NCBI GenBank assembly: GCA_002844335.1
Contig: CP019154.1
Location: 124,001-188,000 of the forward strand
From: Haloarcula taiwanensis
Lineage (GTDB): Archaea; Halobacteriota; Halobacteria; Halobacteriales; Haloarculaceae
Length of the DNA stretch: 64,000 bases
Direction: 5' to 3'
Shown: one piece after another, positions 35,966 to 44,456 of the stretch
How the letters are laid out: the number at the start of each line of letters is the position of its first letter
Numbering within the stretch: the first letter of the stretch is position 1
The notes under the pieces: model-generated
Told to the model about the DNA's origin: nothing
Database searches by the model: none
What the model saw: the letters and a program-made list of their open reading frames with translations, nothing else
Program-made: the position numbers and the translations under genes

Positions 35966-36386
35966 TCCAGATCCGGCAGTCACGGCTCGCCGACTCGATC
36001 GACTGCAGAGCGTTTTCTCCAGCGGCCTTTGACACCTCCGACAGCTTTTTCCCGGACTAGTATGTGGACTGGTCCCGCGACTCGAACCCCTTCGTTTCAT
36101 CTCGAACCGACTCCCGTCTGGCGTCTTGCGGCTGTCAGACGCACCGTGGTGAATGTGAAACTTCAACACCCTAACCGCAGGACGGCGATACATCTCCTGT
36201 TGAAACAGGGGGGTCGTAGCCGGGAATCAGCAGACGGCTGTCCGGTCGTCGATGTTTGCAGAGGGTACACCGTCGACTGGAGATTTCAGTGCCCGCTCCT
36301 CGGTGGTCGGACGATGTGGAAATCAGGTGCGCAGCGTCAAATCAGTCGCACGTCTGCCCGTGCGTCGGCGCTCCACCGCCTCGCCG
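35966..36386. other. 421-bp non-coding spacer after radA
   Basis: No convincing gene on either strand: the open frames here have random-looking translations and atypical codon use. T-rich stretches follow radA (GTTTTC near 36012, CTTTTT near 36045) and may terminate its transcript. The middle (36140-36220) contains short imperfect inverted repeats but no tRNA, RNase P or SRP hallmark that I recognise. It could hold an unrecognised small RNA. Confidence 0.45.
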
Positions 36387-37439
36387 TCAGTCCCCGGCAG
36401 ATTTCATGCCGGTGTCTTCGAGGTCCGCACCGCCGACCGACGAGCGTAGAGCGTCCATCCCGTCGTCGCGGTCGATGCCGAAGTTGTCCCGGTACAGGTC
36501 CTGCACGCGGTCGTACTCCTCGTCGCTGAGCGGCGGCGTGTCAGGCGCACCGGCCCACTCGTCGATGTCGGCGTTCGTCCGGAACGTTGGGGTGACCGAC
36601 GCCACCTCGTCGTTGTACAGGAGCCACTGGATGGCGGCCTGTCCCATTGTCCGCTCGCCGTCCCGCTCTAGGAAGCGGATTTCCTCGACTTTCTCCCAGC
36701 CGGTCTCGTACCACTCGCTGGGTCGGTGCGAGCGGTGGTCGCCCTTGCCGAGTTCCGTCTCGGGGGTCACCTGCTCGTTCAGCAGGCCCGAGGAGTGCGG
36801 GACACGAGCGAGTACCGACGTATCGGCGTTCTGCTCGCGGATAGTGTCGATGAAGTGCTGGCCGGGAGTCTGCTCGAAGAGGTTGAAGACGGTCTGGAGC
36901 GCGTCGAACTCGTTTGCGACCGCGGCGTCGCCCTCGGCGAGCCAGCCGATGGAGGGGCCAAGCGCCCAGCCGATGGCCTCGACTTTGCCTTCCTCGCGGA
37001 GTTCGTCTAGCGCTTCCAGTACGTCCTCGTCGACCTCGTCGACGTTGGCGTTGTGAAGCATCAGGAGTTCGACGTGGTCCATGCCGAGGCGGTCGAGCGA
37101 GCGGTCGACGGCGGTGTGGACCCACTCGGGCGTAATCTTCTTCGGGAGTTCGCCGTGGCCTGCCTGTGGGTTGTTGTAGAAGTCGTAGCCGATTTTCGTC
37201 GAGACCGTCACCTCGTCGCGGTGTTCCGCCAGCGCTTCGCCGATTATCTCCTCGCTGTCGCCGTGGCCGTACACGTCGCCGGTGTCGAAGAAGGTCACGT
37301 CCTCTTCGAGCGCGTGCTGGACCATCTCGACGGCGTCCTCGCGGGTGCGGTCGCCCCACCAGTCCGTCCCGACGACCCAGGCACCGAACCCGACTTCCGA
37401 GACCTCGACGCCGGAGTTTCCGAGTGTCGCGTATTCCAT
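36387..37439 (-). CDS. aldo/keto reductase
   Basis: 350 residues from ATG 37439 (MEYATLGNSGVEVS). AKR features: FFDTGDVYGHGDSEEIIGEAL with the catalytic Asp and Tyr, STKIGYD with Lys, and LLMLHNANVD with His completing the tetrad; the C-terminal NADPH-site segment is TPTFRTNADIDEW. It resembles the AKR11/YajO-type branch. The physiological substrate is unknown. A second, distinct AKR is at 44861-45700. Confidence 0.9.
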   Translation of the reverse strand: MEYATLGNSGVEVSEVGFGAWVVGTDWWGDRTREDAVEMVQHALEEDVTFFDTGDVYGHGDSEEIIGEALAEHRDEVTVSTKIGYDFYNNPQAGHGELPKKITPEWVHTAVDRSLDRLGMDHVELLMLHNANVDEVDEDVLEALDELREEGKVEAIGWALGPSIGWLAEGDAAVANEFDALQTVFNLFEQTPGQHFIDTIREQNADTSVLARVPHSSGLLNEQVTPETELGKGDHRSHRPSEWYETGWEKVEEIRFLERDGERTMGQAAIQWLLYNDEVASVTPTFRTNADIDEWAGAPDTPPLSDEEYDRVQDLYRDNFGIDRDDGMDALRSSVGGADLEDTGMKSAGD

Positions 37440-37463
37440 ACCCGACGTAGCGGCGCTGTCCAC

Positions 37464-38477
37464 TTAGCCGTCTTGGTTTGCCGTGTCGGACCGCGTTCGA
37501 ACCCGGAGCTGTGGGGTCGCAATGTCGTCAAGCAACTCGACCGCGCCGTACTCGCGGTGGACCCACCAGTACAGCGCGGCCCCGCCAACGCCGAGCAGTG
37601 GAATGGCGATGAGTCCCCCTTCGGGACCGAACCCGCCGCCGGTCACGAGCGCGGGGCCGGTTGCGGTCGTCGAGAGCATGGCGACGCCCATCCGGAGGCC
37701 GCTGACTGGGAAGCCAAGCAGTGCCAGCGTGTAGTTCCAGGCGACGTGGAAGCCGCTGGCGACTCCGAGCCGCCCGGTCAGGACGTAACACGCACCGAGC
37801 AGGAAGCCGTAGAGAGTAATGTTGGCCACACTGAGCAGCGACGCGCTGGGGTTTGTCCAGTGGAGGACACCGAACAGTGCGCCCGTCAGCCCTGTCGCCG
37901 CGATGATCGCGCCTCGCTTACCGACCCACCCGGCGAGCCCCTCAGCCGTGTTTGTCAGGAGATATCCACGGACGAGCACCTCCTCGGCAGTTGCTTGGAC
38001 GAGGAAGAACGCCCCCAGAAGGATGACGGCGACCGGTGGCCCGAACGCAGTCAGCGGAAGCGGTCCGCTGTCGACGGTTGCGAGGGCGACGCTGACCTCG
38101 GCGAACCCGACGGCCACCTCGACGAGGAGGACGAGCGTGGGCAGCCCCGCCCCGAGCGCGAGGCCGAACGCCGCGTCGCGCCACCACTGCCCGTCGAACC
38201 CTAGGCCGTAGTCCCGGAGTGTCCGCCGGTCGAGCAGATAGCCGATTACAACAGCGATGCCGGTTCCGGCAGCGAAGAGCGCAATCTGGCGCGTGACTGC
38301 GACCGCCGGCGTCATGCGCACTACCGACGACACCACCGCGACCACCCCTGAGAGGAGTACGAGGCCGAATCCGGCGAGAAACAGCCACACCGTCACCCGC
38401 CACGGCGCTCGCAGCCGGCGCTCGGCGGGATTGACAATGTAGCGCCGTATCTCCATGATGAAATCCGACCTGACCAT
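37464..38477 (-). CDS. CPBP-family intramembrane metalloprotease (CAAX protease-like)
   Basis: 337 residues, about eight hydrophobic segments. The abortive-infection/CPBP signature is complete: EEVLVRGYLL (motif 1, two Glu and Arg), FGVLHWTNP (motif 2 His) and FHVAWNYTLAL (motif 3 His/Asn). Such proteins cleave within membranes or process prenylated or bacteriocin-type peptides; haloarchaeal substrates are not known. It lies 24 bp upstream of the aldo/keto reductase on the same strand. Confidence 0.9.
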   Translation of the reverse strand: MVRSDFIMEIRRYIVNPAERRLRAPWRVTVWLFLAGFGLVLLSGVVAVVSSVVRMTPAVAVTRQIALFAAGTGIAVVIGYLLDRRTLRDYGLGFDGQWWRDAAFGLALGAGLPTLVLLVEVAVGFAEVSVALATVDSGPLPLTAFGPPVAVILLGAFFLVQATAEEVLVRGYLLTNTAEGLAGWVGKRGAIIAATGLTGALFGVLHWTNPSASLLSVANITLYGFLLGACYVLTGRLGVASGFHVAWNYTLALLGFPVSGLRMGVAMLSTTATGPALVTGGGFGPEGGLIAIPLLGVGGAALYWWVHREYGAVELLDDIATPQLRVRTRSDTANQDG

Positions 38478-38608
38478 GCCGTCGTCTGGGACGGCGTTGT
38501 CTTAACTGTGGCTTGCTCGCTGTGCCACTTGGTGCCGTGACACGGATGTTACTGGGTAGGTTTCACGTAACGGAAACCCCTATCTGCCCGCGAAGCCACG
38601 TACTCGAC

Positions 38609-39514
38609 ATGACGAAGCGTCACGTGTCGCTGCCACCGCTCGCCGAAGAGGGGCTCAGGGCGTTCATCGACGAGGTCGACGAACGCCTCTCTGGTGACGA
38701 GGACACCTGCGACGTTGTCACTGACGTGCTCATCGACCTCCACGGCGACCGAGAGGCCTACGAGCGCTGGCAGGACGGCGCGGATATCTCCCCGGCCGAG
38801 CGGGTCCGGCTCCAAGGGTATGACCCCTGTAACACGACCCTCGAGAGCGAGTACTACGCGGAAAAAGACGAGGAACGGTTCAAACGCTCGAAGCACCTCC
38901 AGTGGCTCTGGCGGCAGTTCGACGCGACGCCGATGGCGGACAACGTTGAGTTCGCGCTCCGGTTCCGGCGGATGCTCGCCGACCACCTCTTTGAGTCCTG
39001 TGGTGAGGGCTGTCGATTTTTCAAGGGTATCTCCTTTACCTACGGCCACAACATCGAGATCGGTGACAACGTCGTTGTCCATGACGACGTTCATCTGGAT
39101 GACCGTGGGAAGCTCACTATCGGCGACCGCGTCTCCATCTCCGATGACACCCACGTCTACAGCCACGACCACGACGCCGTCGACCAGACCCACGTCGACA
39201 ACTACCACACCATCATCGAAGACGACGTGCGCCTGACCTACGACTCGATGGTCCGGGCCGGCGTGAAGGTCGGGGAAAACGCCATCCTTGCAGCAAAGTC
39301 TATCGCCGGGAAGGACATCCCCGCCCACCACATCGCTGCCGGCACGCCGGCGAAATCCCTGACAGTCAAGGACGGCTGGGAGTCCGTTGCGGAGCCAATC
39401 GAAGGGGCGAACGTCGACCGCCGTGCCGAGCGGCAGTTGTCGTACGACCTCCCCGACGACCTCGACAAGTTCGACGAGTTCCAGCGGACTCTCTCGCCGC
39501 CGGACCGAGAGTAG
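38609..39514 (+). CDS. acyltransferase with left-handed beta-helix (maltose/galactoside acetyltransferase-like)
   Basis: 301 residues from ATG 38609 (MTKRHVSLPPL). An N-terminal helical part of about 110 residues precedes the hexapeptide-repeat domain: GHNIEIGDNVVVHDDVHLDD, LTIGDRVSISDDTHVYSHDH (with the likely catalytic His) and AGVKVGENAILAAKS. The closing GTPAKSL loop is typical of the Maa/NodL group. It probably acetylates a sugar or similar small molecule. The long N-terminus is unusual for the group. Confidence 0.85.
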   Translation: MTKRHVSLPPLAEEGLRAFIDEVDERLSGDEDTCDVVTDVLIDLHGDREAYERWQDGADISPAERVRLQGYDPCNTTLESEYYAEKDEERFKRSKHLQWLWRQFDATPMADNVEFALRFRRMLADHLFESCGEGCRFFKGISFTYGHNIEIGDNVVVHDDVHLDDRGKLTIGDRVSISDDTHVYSHDHDAVDQTHVDNYHTIIEDDVRLTYDSMVRAGVKVGENAILAAKSIAGKDIPAHHIAAGTPAKSLTVKDGWESVAEPIEGANVDRRAERQLSYDLPDDLDKFDEFQRTLSPPDRE

Positions 39515-39564
39515 GTGTCAGCACGCGCCGTCATCCCTTTTGTTACACCCGACGACGGTTACGT

Positions 39565-40272
39565 ATGCGCAGCGTCGCCATCAACGTCGGAGCTAACACG
39601 AACGAACCCGGCTTCCGAGGACCGCTGTTTCCCGACGGCTCCTTCGAATACGTCCCGATTCCCGAGTCGGAGCCGACCAGCGAGCCAGTGCCGACTTACG
39701 CCGACCTCGACCTGGGGACTGACGTCTCCGCGGTGGCCGACCGGCCGGTCCACTTCGACCCGGAGTTCCCCGAGGCCGGCGGCGAGCGCTACACCTACGG
39801 CGACGAACACGGCGTGAAGGCCGGCCCGCTCTCGGGGCTGTCGGCCGGCGATTACCTCTTTTTTTACGCGACGCTCTCGACCGTCGGCGACGCGCCGGCC
39901 TGGGCTCCGCCAGAATGGGGCGCGTATGTCATCGGCCACTTCCGCCTCGTCCGCGACGCGGTGACCGGCGACGAGTACCGCGACCTCTCGCCCGAGGACC
40001 GGGCCCAGTTCGCCTCGAACGCCCACGTGAAACGGGACCCGTTCGACGCTCGCGTTCTCATCCGCGGCAATGCCGCCGAGTCACAACTGTACAACACAGT
40101 GGTCCCGCTGTCGGCCCCGAGCGGCGGCACCGACGCGAACGAACTGGTCACCGAACTGTCGTCCGACTCGGGGAAGGGGCCGTGGTGGCGACGGCCGATG
40201 CGGTTCGACGAGGCCGGCACGGAGCGACTGCTCGAACTGGCCGATAGCAACACCAGCGCTATCGAACGCTGA
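39565..40272 (+). CDS. Nmad3-like protein (nucleotide-modification-associated domain)
   Basis: 235 residues, no membrane segments. The layout INVGANTN, GFRGPLFPDGSFEYVPIPE (17-34), YADL, HFDPEF (63-68), then HGVKAGPLSGLSAGDYLFFYATL (about 82-104) parallels the pattern I associate with Pfam Nmad3 (SRKGFDS, PSPILPDGTLLSLPIP, HLDP, GDLFLFFG). That domain has been linked by genomic context to modified nucleotides, but its chemistry is not established. The gene stands alone; the assignment is from memory and should be tested. Confidence 0.6.
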   Translation: MRSVAINVGANTNEPGFRGPLFPDGSFEYVPIPESEPTSEPVPTYADLDLGTDVSAVADRPVHFDPEFPEAGGERYTYGDEHGVKAGPLSGLSAGDYLFFYATLSTVGDAPAWAPPEWGAYVIGHFRLVRDAVTGDEYRDLSPEDRAQFASNAHVKRDPFDARVLIRGNAAESQLYNTVVPLSAPSGGTDANELVTELSSDSGKGPWWRRPMRFDEAGTERLLELADSNTSAIER

Positions 40273-40318
40273 CGCAGCCGAATGAGTTATCACCGGTGAA
40301 AATAGAATGTGAAAGCAT

Positions 40319-41032
40319 ATGTCCAGACGGACTCAGATAGCTGATATGCGTCTCTCTAGTGGGGTCCCCGGATTCGATGAACTCATTGAGGGGGGCTTAC
40401 TTCCGAACCGTCTCTACGTGGTCAGCGGCCCGCCGGGCAGCGGGAAGACAACGTTTTGCTCACAGTTCATTACACAGGGCGTCAAGGAGGGTGAGACGTG
40501 CCTGTACGTGACGATGCACGAAACCAAGTCGGAGTTGATGCAGGACATGGCCGGCTACGACTTCGGTTTCGACCGGGCCATGCAATCTGACGCCATCCAG
40601 TTCCTCAACCTCGTCACCGAGAGCGGGAAACGAACTATCACGCAGTTCGGCAGCGAAGGCGGTCTGACGAACCGACTCGTCGCCTATATCAGACAGAACG
40701 ATATCCAGCGGGTCGTTATCGACTCGACGATGCTGTTGCAGCACTTTATGAACGACGTCGAGGACGAGATCACGGGCTTTCTCTCCGCGCTGAAACAGAC
40801 GGACGCGACGACGCTCCTTATCTCCGAGATGACCGACCCGTCCTCCTACAGTGACGAGCACTATCTCGCCCACGGCGTCGTCTTCTTCCACAATTTCCTC
40901 GAAAACGGAAGCATGACCCGCGGCGTTCAGGTTATCAAGATGCGGGGGACAGCTATCGACTGTGACATCCGTGAAATCTCCTTTTCTGACGCCGGACTTC
41001 GGGTCAACCCTGATCGGAAAGTGGAGACATGA
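40319..41032 (+). CDS. KaiC/RadA-like RecA-superfamily ATPase (HTR-like)
   Basis: 237 residues with one RecA-fold domain: SSGVPGFDELIEGGLLPNRL at the start, Walker A GPPGSGKTT (about 40-48), a Walker B-like VVIDSTMLL and FHNFLENG late in the fold. Such single-domain KaiC relatives are common in haloarchaea and have been proposed to work in signal transduction, with no demonstrated function. It overlaps the following gene by 4 nt. Confidence 0.85.
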   Translation: MSRRTQIADMRLSSGVPGFDELIEGGLLPNRLYVVSGPPGSGKTTFCSQFITQGVKEGETCLYVTMHETKSELMQDMAGYDFGFDRAMQSDAIQFLNLVTESGKRTITQFGSEGGLTNRLVAYIRQNDIQRVVIDSTMLLQHFMNDVEDEITGFLSALKQTDATTLLISEMTDPSSYSDEHYLAHGVVFFHNFLENGSMTRGVQVIKMRGTAIDCDIREISFSDAGLRVNPDRKVET

Positions 41033-41439
41033 GCCGCTACGAGCGCGAGTTTGGCACCGACTGGGACACTCTCGACAAGGACGAGGCCACCGACAGGGCA
41101 TACGCTATCGGCGTCGCCGAGCGCCTCGGGGAGTTCAATCGCGACGAACTCGAAGCCATCTACGCCGAGATGAACTCGGCGTACCACAAGAGCATGGTCG
41201 AACTCGCGTACGACGAAGGTCGCAACGAAGCGAAGGAAGCGGCGGAGGCGACCAGCGCCGACCGGGACGCCGTCTGGGCCGACCTGATCAACGGCGAGAA
41301 GACGTACATCGACGAGGCGGACGTGCCGACTGGCGGCCGCGATGGCCTGCCGTCGGCGCTCGATTCGTCGGAACTGCTGGACAGGCAGTCAATCGACAGC
41401 ACTGACGCCGTCGACAAACCGGACTTTCTCGACCGATAG
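41029..41439 (+). CDS. conserved acidic haloarchaeal protein
   Basis: 136 residues, predicted helical for the first two thirds (YEREFGTDWDTLDKDEATDRAYAIG and AYHKSMVELAYDEGRNEAKEAA), with a disordered acidic tail ending DKPDFLDR. The ATGA overlap with the KaiC-like gene indicates coupled translation, so it may be a partner or regulator of that ATPase. I do not recognise the family. Confidence 0.65.
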   Translation: MSRYEREFGTDWDTLDKDEATDRAYAIGVAERLGEFNRDELEAIYAEMNSAYHKSMVELAYDEGRNEAKEAAEATSADRDAVWADLINGEKTYIDEADVPTGGRDGLPSALDSSELLDRQSIDSTDAVDKPDFLDR

Positions 41440-41505
41440 CCGTTCTATGGTGCGCGCGGCGACTGTCCGAATAGTGCTGCCGCTCGCCTGTGTAAAACCG
41501 AAGGA

Positions 41506-41520
41506 GACGGAAAATCCGTC
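41506..41520. terminator. short hairpin between convergent genes
   Basis: GACGGA and TCCGTC pair around an AAA loop in the spacer between the convergent genes ending at 41439 and 41556. It could mark either transcript end; no long T-run follows. Confidence 0.35.
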
Positions 41521-41555
41521 CAGAGCTGGGGATGACTGCAGGCCGTTCCAGGCCG

Positions 41556-41843
41556 TTAGAAGGAGACCTGGTCCGGTCCGTCTTCGCCCATGCAGATCGG
41601 GTCGCGGTCGGAGTAGCCCTTCCGGCCGATGGCCTTGCTCGACACACCCGAGAACGCTGCGAACTCAGCGTCTTCCGCGCTTTCGAAGGTTTCCGGGGCC
41701 GATCGGCTGAGTGCGTCGCCCAGCCGTTCGGTGCCGTTTGGCAGTTCCAGTTCCATGTCGCCGTCGCTCTCGATGATTTCCTCCGCGGAAATCGGGTAGT
41801 CGTACGATTGGAAGGCGTCCGTCGCGTTGCTTAGCATTCGCAT
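41556..41843 (-). CDS. DUF5789 family protein
   Basis: 95 residues from ATG 41843. The DUF5789 pattern is clear: YDYPISAEEIIE, LPNGTERLGDALSRS, TFESAEDAEFAAFSGVSSKAIGRKGYSDRDP. It is small and acidic, of unknown function, and typically present in several copies per haloarchaeal genome. A TTTATTA box centred 26 nt upstream of position 41844 makes a leaderless mRNA starting at this ATG likely, and so favours it over ATG 41837. Confidence 0.85.
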   Translation of the reverse strand: MRMLSNATDAFQSYDYPISAEEIIESDGDMELELPNGTERLGDALSRSAPETFESAEDAEFAAFSGVSSKAIGRKGYSDRDPICMGEDGPDQVSF

Positions 41844-41860
41844 ATCTACCGAAAGTTCAT

Positions 41861-41920
41861 GGTTCCTAATAAACCTTCACTATAGATAATCATAATATCC
41901 CTTAATGCGTATAAGGAACC
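41861..41920. promoter_or_regulatory. divergent promoters with the same AGGAACC element beside each TATA box
   Basis: On the minus strand TTTATT is followed directly by AGGAACC (41867-41861); on the plus strand GTATA is followed by AGGAACC (41914-41920). The arms form an inverted repeat with centres 53 bp apart in an AT-rich spacer. The minus promoter serves the DUF5789 gene (leaderless) and the plus promoter the PHP gene (leader about 50 nt). A shared factor could bind both. Confidence 0.5.
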
Positions 41921-41989
41921 CACGTTTCGTGTGGTCACGACACATGGTCTAATCAGAAGCGGCTTGCTGTTGGGAGGTGTGGACGTGGT

Positions 41990-42766
41990 ATGGTCGTCGC
42001 TGACTTGCACGTACACACGACTCGCTCCGACGGGACGCTCACGCTCGATTCGGTCCCGGCCGCCGCGAGACAAGCGGGTGTCGAGGTTGTCGCCGTTACG
42101 GACCACGACCGCCTCCAGCCTGCTCTCGACGGTCCCGTCACCGAACGGGACGGTGTGACGCTGCTCCACGGTATCGAACTCCGCGTCGAAAGCGAGATAC
42201 AGCGACTGGACCTGCTGGGCTACGGTGTCGACCCGACCGACGAACTCCGGGTCGAGTGTGCGCGCATCCAGCGGAACCGCCGCGAGCGCGGCGCGCGCAT
42301 CATCGAGTGTGTCGAGGACCGCCTGGGCGTCTCGCTCCCCGTCGAGCCGCGTGACGGCCTCGGTCGTCCCCACATCGCCAGCGCTATCGCCGAGGTGTCG
42401 GACCACACCTTTCAGTCCGCGTTCGACGACCTCATCGGCGATGACTGCCCCTGTTATGTCGCCCGGGAGGTCCCGTCGTTCGAGCGCGGCTGTGCGTTGC
42501 TCTCGGACGCGTGCGGGCTGGTCGGCCTCGCGCACCCGTTCCGCTACCGGGACACTGCGGCCGCGCTGTCCACGTGTGCGTCGCTCGATGCCGTCGAACG
42601 GTGGTATCCGTACGGCCGAGCGGTCGACAACGGTCTCGTCGACGACGCCATCGAGCGGCACGGACTGATTCCGACCGGCGGCAGCGACGCCCACGGAGAG
42701 ACACTGGGCGACACTGGTCTGGGCGCGGCCGCCTGGGACCGGGTCGAAACAGCCCTCGGTGTCTGA
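41990..42766 (+). CDS. PHP-domain metal-dependent phosphoesterase
   Basis: 258 residues. The metal-binding motifs are in place: DLHVHTTRSDG (5-15), VTDHD, GIELRVE and the late GGSDAHGE. The family (TrpH/YciV-like) includes 3',5'-nucleotide bisphosphate phosphatases and 5'-3' exoribonuclease RNase AM. The substrate is not defined here. A strong Shine-Dalgarno GGAGGTG (41973-41979) lies 10 nt before the ATG, and the predicted TATA box at about 41910 implies a leadered transcript. Confidence 0.88.
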   Translation: MVVADLHVHTTRSDGTLTLDSVPAAARQAGVEVVAVTDHDRLQPALDGPVTERDGVTLLHGIELRVESEIQRLDLLGYGVDPTDELRVECARIQRNRRERGARIIECVEDRLGVSLPVEPRDGLGRPHIASAIAEVSDHTFQSAFDDLIGDDCPCYVAREVPSFERGCALLSDACGLVGLAHPFRYRDTAAALSTCASLDAVERWYPYGRAVDNGLVDDAIERHGLIPTGGSDAHGETLGDTGLGAAAWDRVETALGV

Positions 42767-42820
42767 CAACCGGCAGACGGAACCCGAGGGTTCAATGTCG
42801 TGCGGGACTACTATTCGAGT

Positions 42821-42985
42821 ATGCAGTGTCACTACTGCGACCGTGAAGCCGACATCGCCGTCGAGAACGACGGCGTCAAGGTCGGTGTCTGCAAGACGCA
42901 CTTCCGTGAACAGATGGCGGAGCTGGAAGACGCCGACTGGCTCGAAGACCTCGACGAGGAACTCGACATCGACCGACGCGAGTGA
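42821..42985 (+). CDS. DUF6757 small zinc-finger-like protein
   Basis: 54 residues from ATG 42821. It begins MQCHYCDREADIAVEND, giving one CxxC pair, with a third Cys and a His in VGVCKTHFREQM that can complete a zinc site, and ends in an acidic helix. I recall this as haloarchaeal DUF6757. No function is known. It lies between the PHP and cupin genes on the same strand. Confidence 0.8.
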   Translation: MQCHYCDREADIAVENDGVKVGVCKTHFREQMAELEDADWLEDLDEELDIDRRE

Positions 42986-43073
42986 CCGACGCTCCGTTTT
43001 GCTGCTTCTGCTGTGTCCCCCGCGTCTCCGCTGTGACCCACTCTGACTAACCGTTAAGGACTGTCCCCCGTAC

Positions 43074-43550
43074 ATGGCAACTATGGAGAAAGTCAGTATC
43101 GACGCCGTCGAATCGCGGATGGGGCCGGCGTCGGTCAAGCGGGCGCTCGCTGGTCCACTTGGCACCGACAATATCGCGTTGAATCACTACGAACTGGCAC
43201 CCGGCGAATCCTTCGGCTTCGGCTACCACCGCCACCCGGAACAGGAGGAAGTATTTATCATCCAGTCGGGCACGGCGACGTTCGAAACGGAGGACGGTGA
43301 TGTCCGCGTCGCAGCCGGAGAGGCGATCCGCTTTGCGCCCGGTGAGTGGCAACGCGGCCACAACGAGGGCGAGGAGCGTGTCGTCGCGCTTGCGCTCGGC
43401 GCACCACAGGAGATGGGCGATACGGATATGCTTCGACACTGCGAGGAGTGTGGCGGTCGCACGCACAACTACGTCGAGATGACGGCCGACCGGGACGCGC
43501 TCGTGACACGCTGTGCGGAATGTGACGCAGAAACCGGCCGGTTCTCGTAG
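43074..43550 (+). CDS. cupin protein with C-terminal zinc ribbon
   Basis: 158 residues; ATG 43074 or 43083. The cupin core has FGYHRHPEQEEVFIIQSG (two His and Glu as metal ligands) and GEAIRFAPGEWQRGHNEG (third His). After residue 118 a separate CEECGG...CAEC pair of knuckles forms a zinc ribbon. The fusion is uncommon among single-domain cupins. It is probably a metal-dependent sugar-phosphate or small-molecule-binding enzyme, but the substrate is unknown. Confidence 0.85.
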   Translation: MATMEKVSIDAVESRMGPASVKRALAGPLGTDNIALNHYELAPGESFGFGYHRHPEQEEVFIIQSGTATFETEDGDVRVAAGEAIRFAPGEWQRGHNEGEERVVALALGAPQEMGDTDMLRHCEECGGRTHNYVEMTADRDALVTRCAECDAETGRFS

Positions 43551-43574
43551 CGCCACTGCGGCGAAGCCGGTCGG

Positions 43575-44291
43575 TTAGTCGTCGGCAGCGGTGGTAGCGC
43601 CGGTCACGTCACCCGCGTAACGCGCAGCGAACTCGGTGAAGTTGTCGAACAGCTGCTTGGCCTCGCAGGCGGCGCGATAGTTCGCCTCGGTGACGCCGTC
43701 CAGTACCGCTTCGATGCGCTCGTCGGCGAGCTGGTCGTCCTTGCCCTTCGTCACTGTCTCGGCCGTCTCGGGGTCGTACTCGGGGTGGAACTGCACCGAG
43801 AAGACGTTCTCCTTCCGGAACCCGTGAATGCCGTAGTCGTTCTCGGCGAACGTGGTCGCGCCCGGTGGCACCTCGGCGACGCGGTCCGAGTGCGTCGTAA
43901 AGACAGTGAACGACTCGTCGACGCCGGCGAGCAGTTCGTTCTCGCCGTCGTGGTCGACCGTCCGGTAGCCGATTTCGTACTCGTCCATCGGCTCGACGGT
44001 GCCGCCGAGCGCATGTGCGAGCAACTGGTGGCCGAAACAGACGCCCAGGAACGCGATGTTACGGTCGACTGCGTCCGTGACCCAGGATTCGAGTTCACGG
44101 ATCCATGGTTCGTCCCAGTAGACGGACGCGCGGCTGCCCGTGACCAGACAGCCGTCGAACGCGAAGGTGTCGGGCAGTTCGCGCTCGGTCACGTCGTATT
44201 CCACGAGGTCGGCGTCGAGTTCCCGCCGAAAGTTCCGGCGGTTGTCGCCGCCGTCGTGGGCTGCGTTCAGCAGGGCGATTCGTGGCCTCAT
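43575..44291 (-). CDS. type 1 glutamine amidotransferase (GuaA-N-like)
   Basis: 238 residues from ATG 44291 (MRPRIALLNA). The triad is complete: Cys85 in GVCFGHQ, His169 and Glu171 in QFHPEYD. It resembles stand-alone GMP-synthase-type amidotransferases that liberate ammonia from glutamine or hydrolyse gamma-glutamyl amides. No synthase partner is adjacent. It is convergent with the cupin gene, 24 bp apart. Confidence 0.9.
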   Translation of the reverse strand: MRPRIALLNAAHDGGDNRRNFRRELDADLVEYDVTERELPDTFAFDGCLVTGSRASVYWDEPWIRELESWVTDAVDRNIAFLGVCFGHQLLAHALGGTVEPMDEYEIGYRTVDHDGENELLAGVDESFTVFTTHSDRVAEVPPGATTFAENDYGIHGFRKENVFSVQFHPEYDPETAETVTKGKDDQLADERIEAVLDGVTEANYRAACEAKQLFDNFTEFAARYAGDVTGATTAADD

Positions 44292-44456
44292 TACCAGTAC
44301 GGAGCGGTTCGAATCGTAAAAACGTGCGTACCGACGGCAGTGATTGCCGCTCACAGTGACGGGACACCGGGTCGAAGCGCCCGCTGGCACAGCGGCTATC
44401 AGGAACAGCTGCCCACTCAGAATCGTCCCGCTACGGGGCGACGACTGCGATACGTG

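Noticed and set aside
36070-36100. tRNA 3'-end-like sequence on the minus strand (GGTTCGAGTC followed by GCGGGACCA)
   Set aside because: The T-stem does not pair, and no acceptor, D- or anticodon arm is found nearby. It could be considered as an attachment-site remnant, but there is no integrase or matching repeat.
44292-44330. GGTTCGAATC sequence resembling a tRNA T-arm
   Set aside because: The flanking bases do not form a T-stem and no cloverleaf can be drawn.
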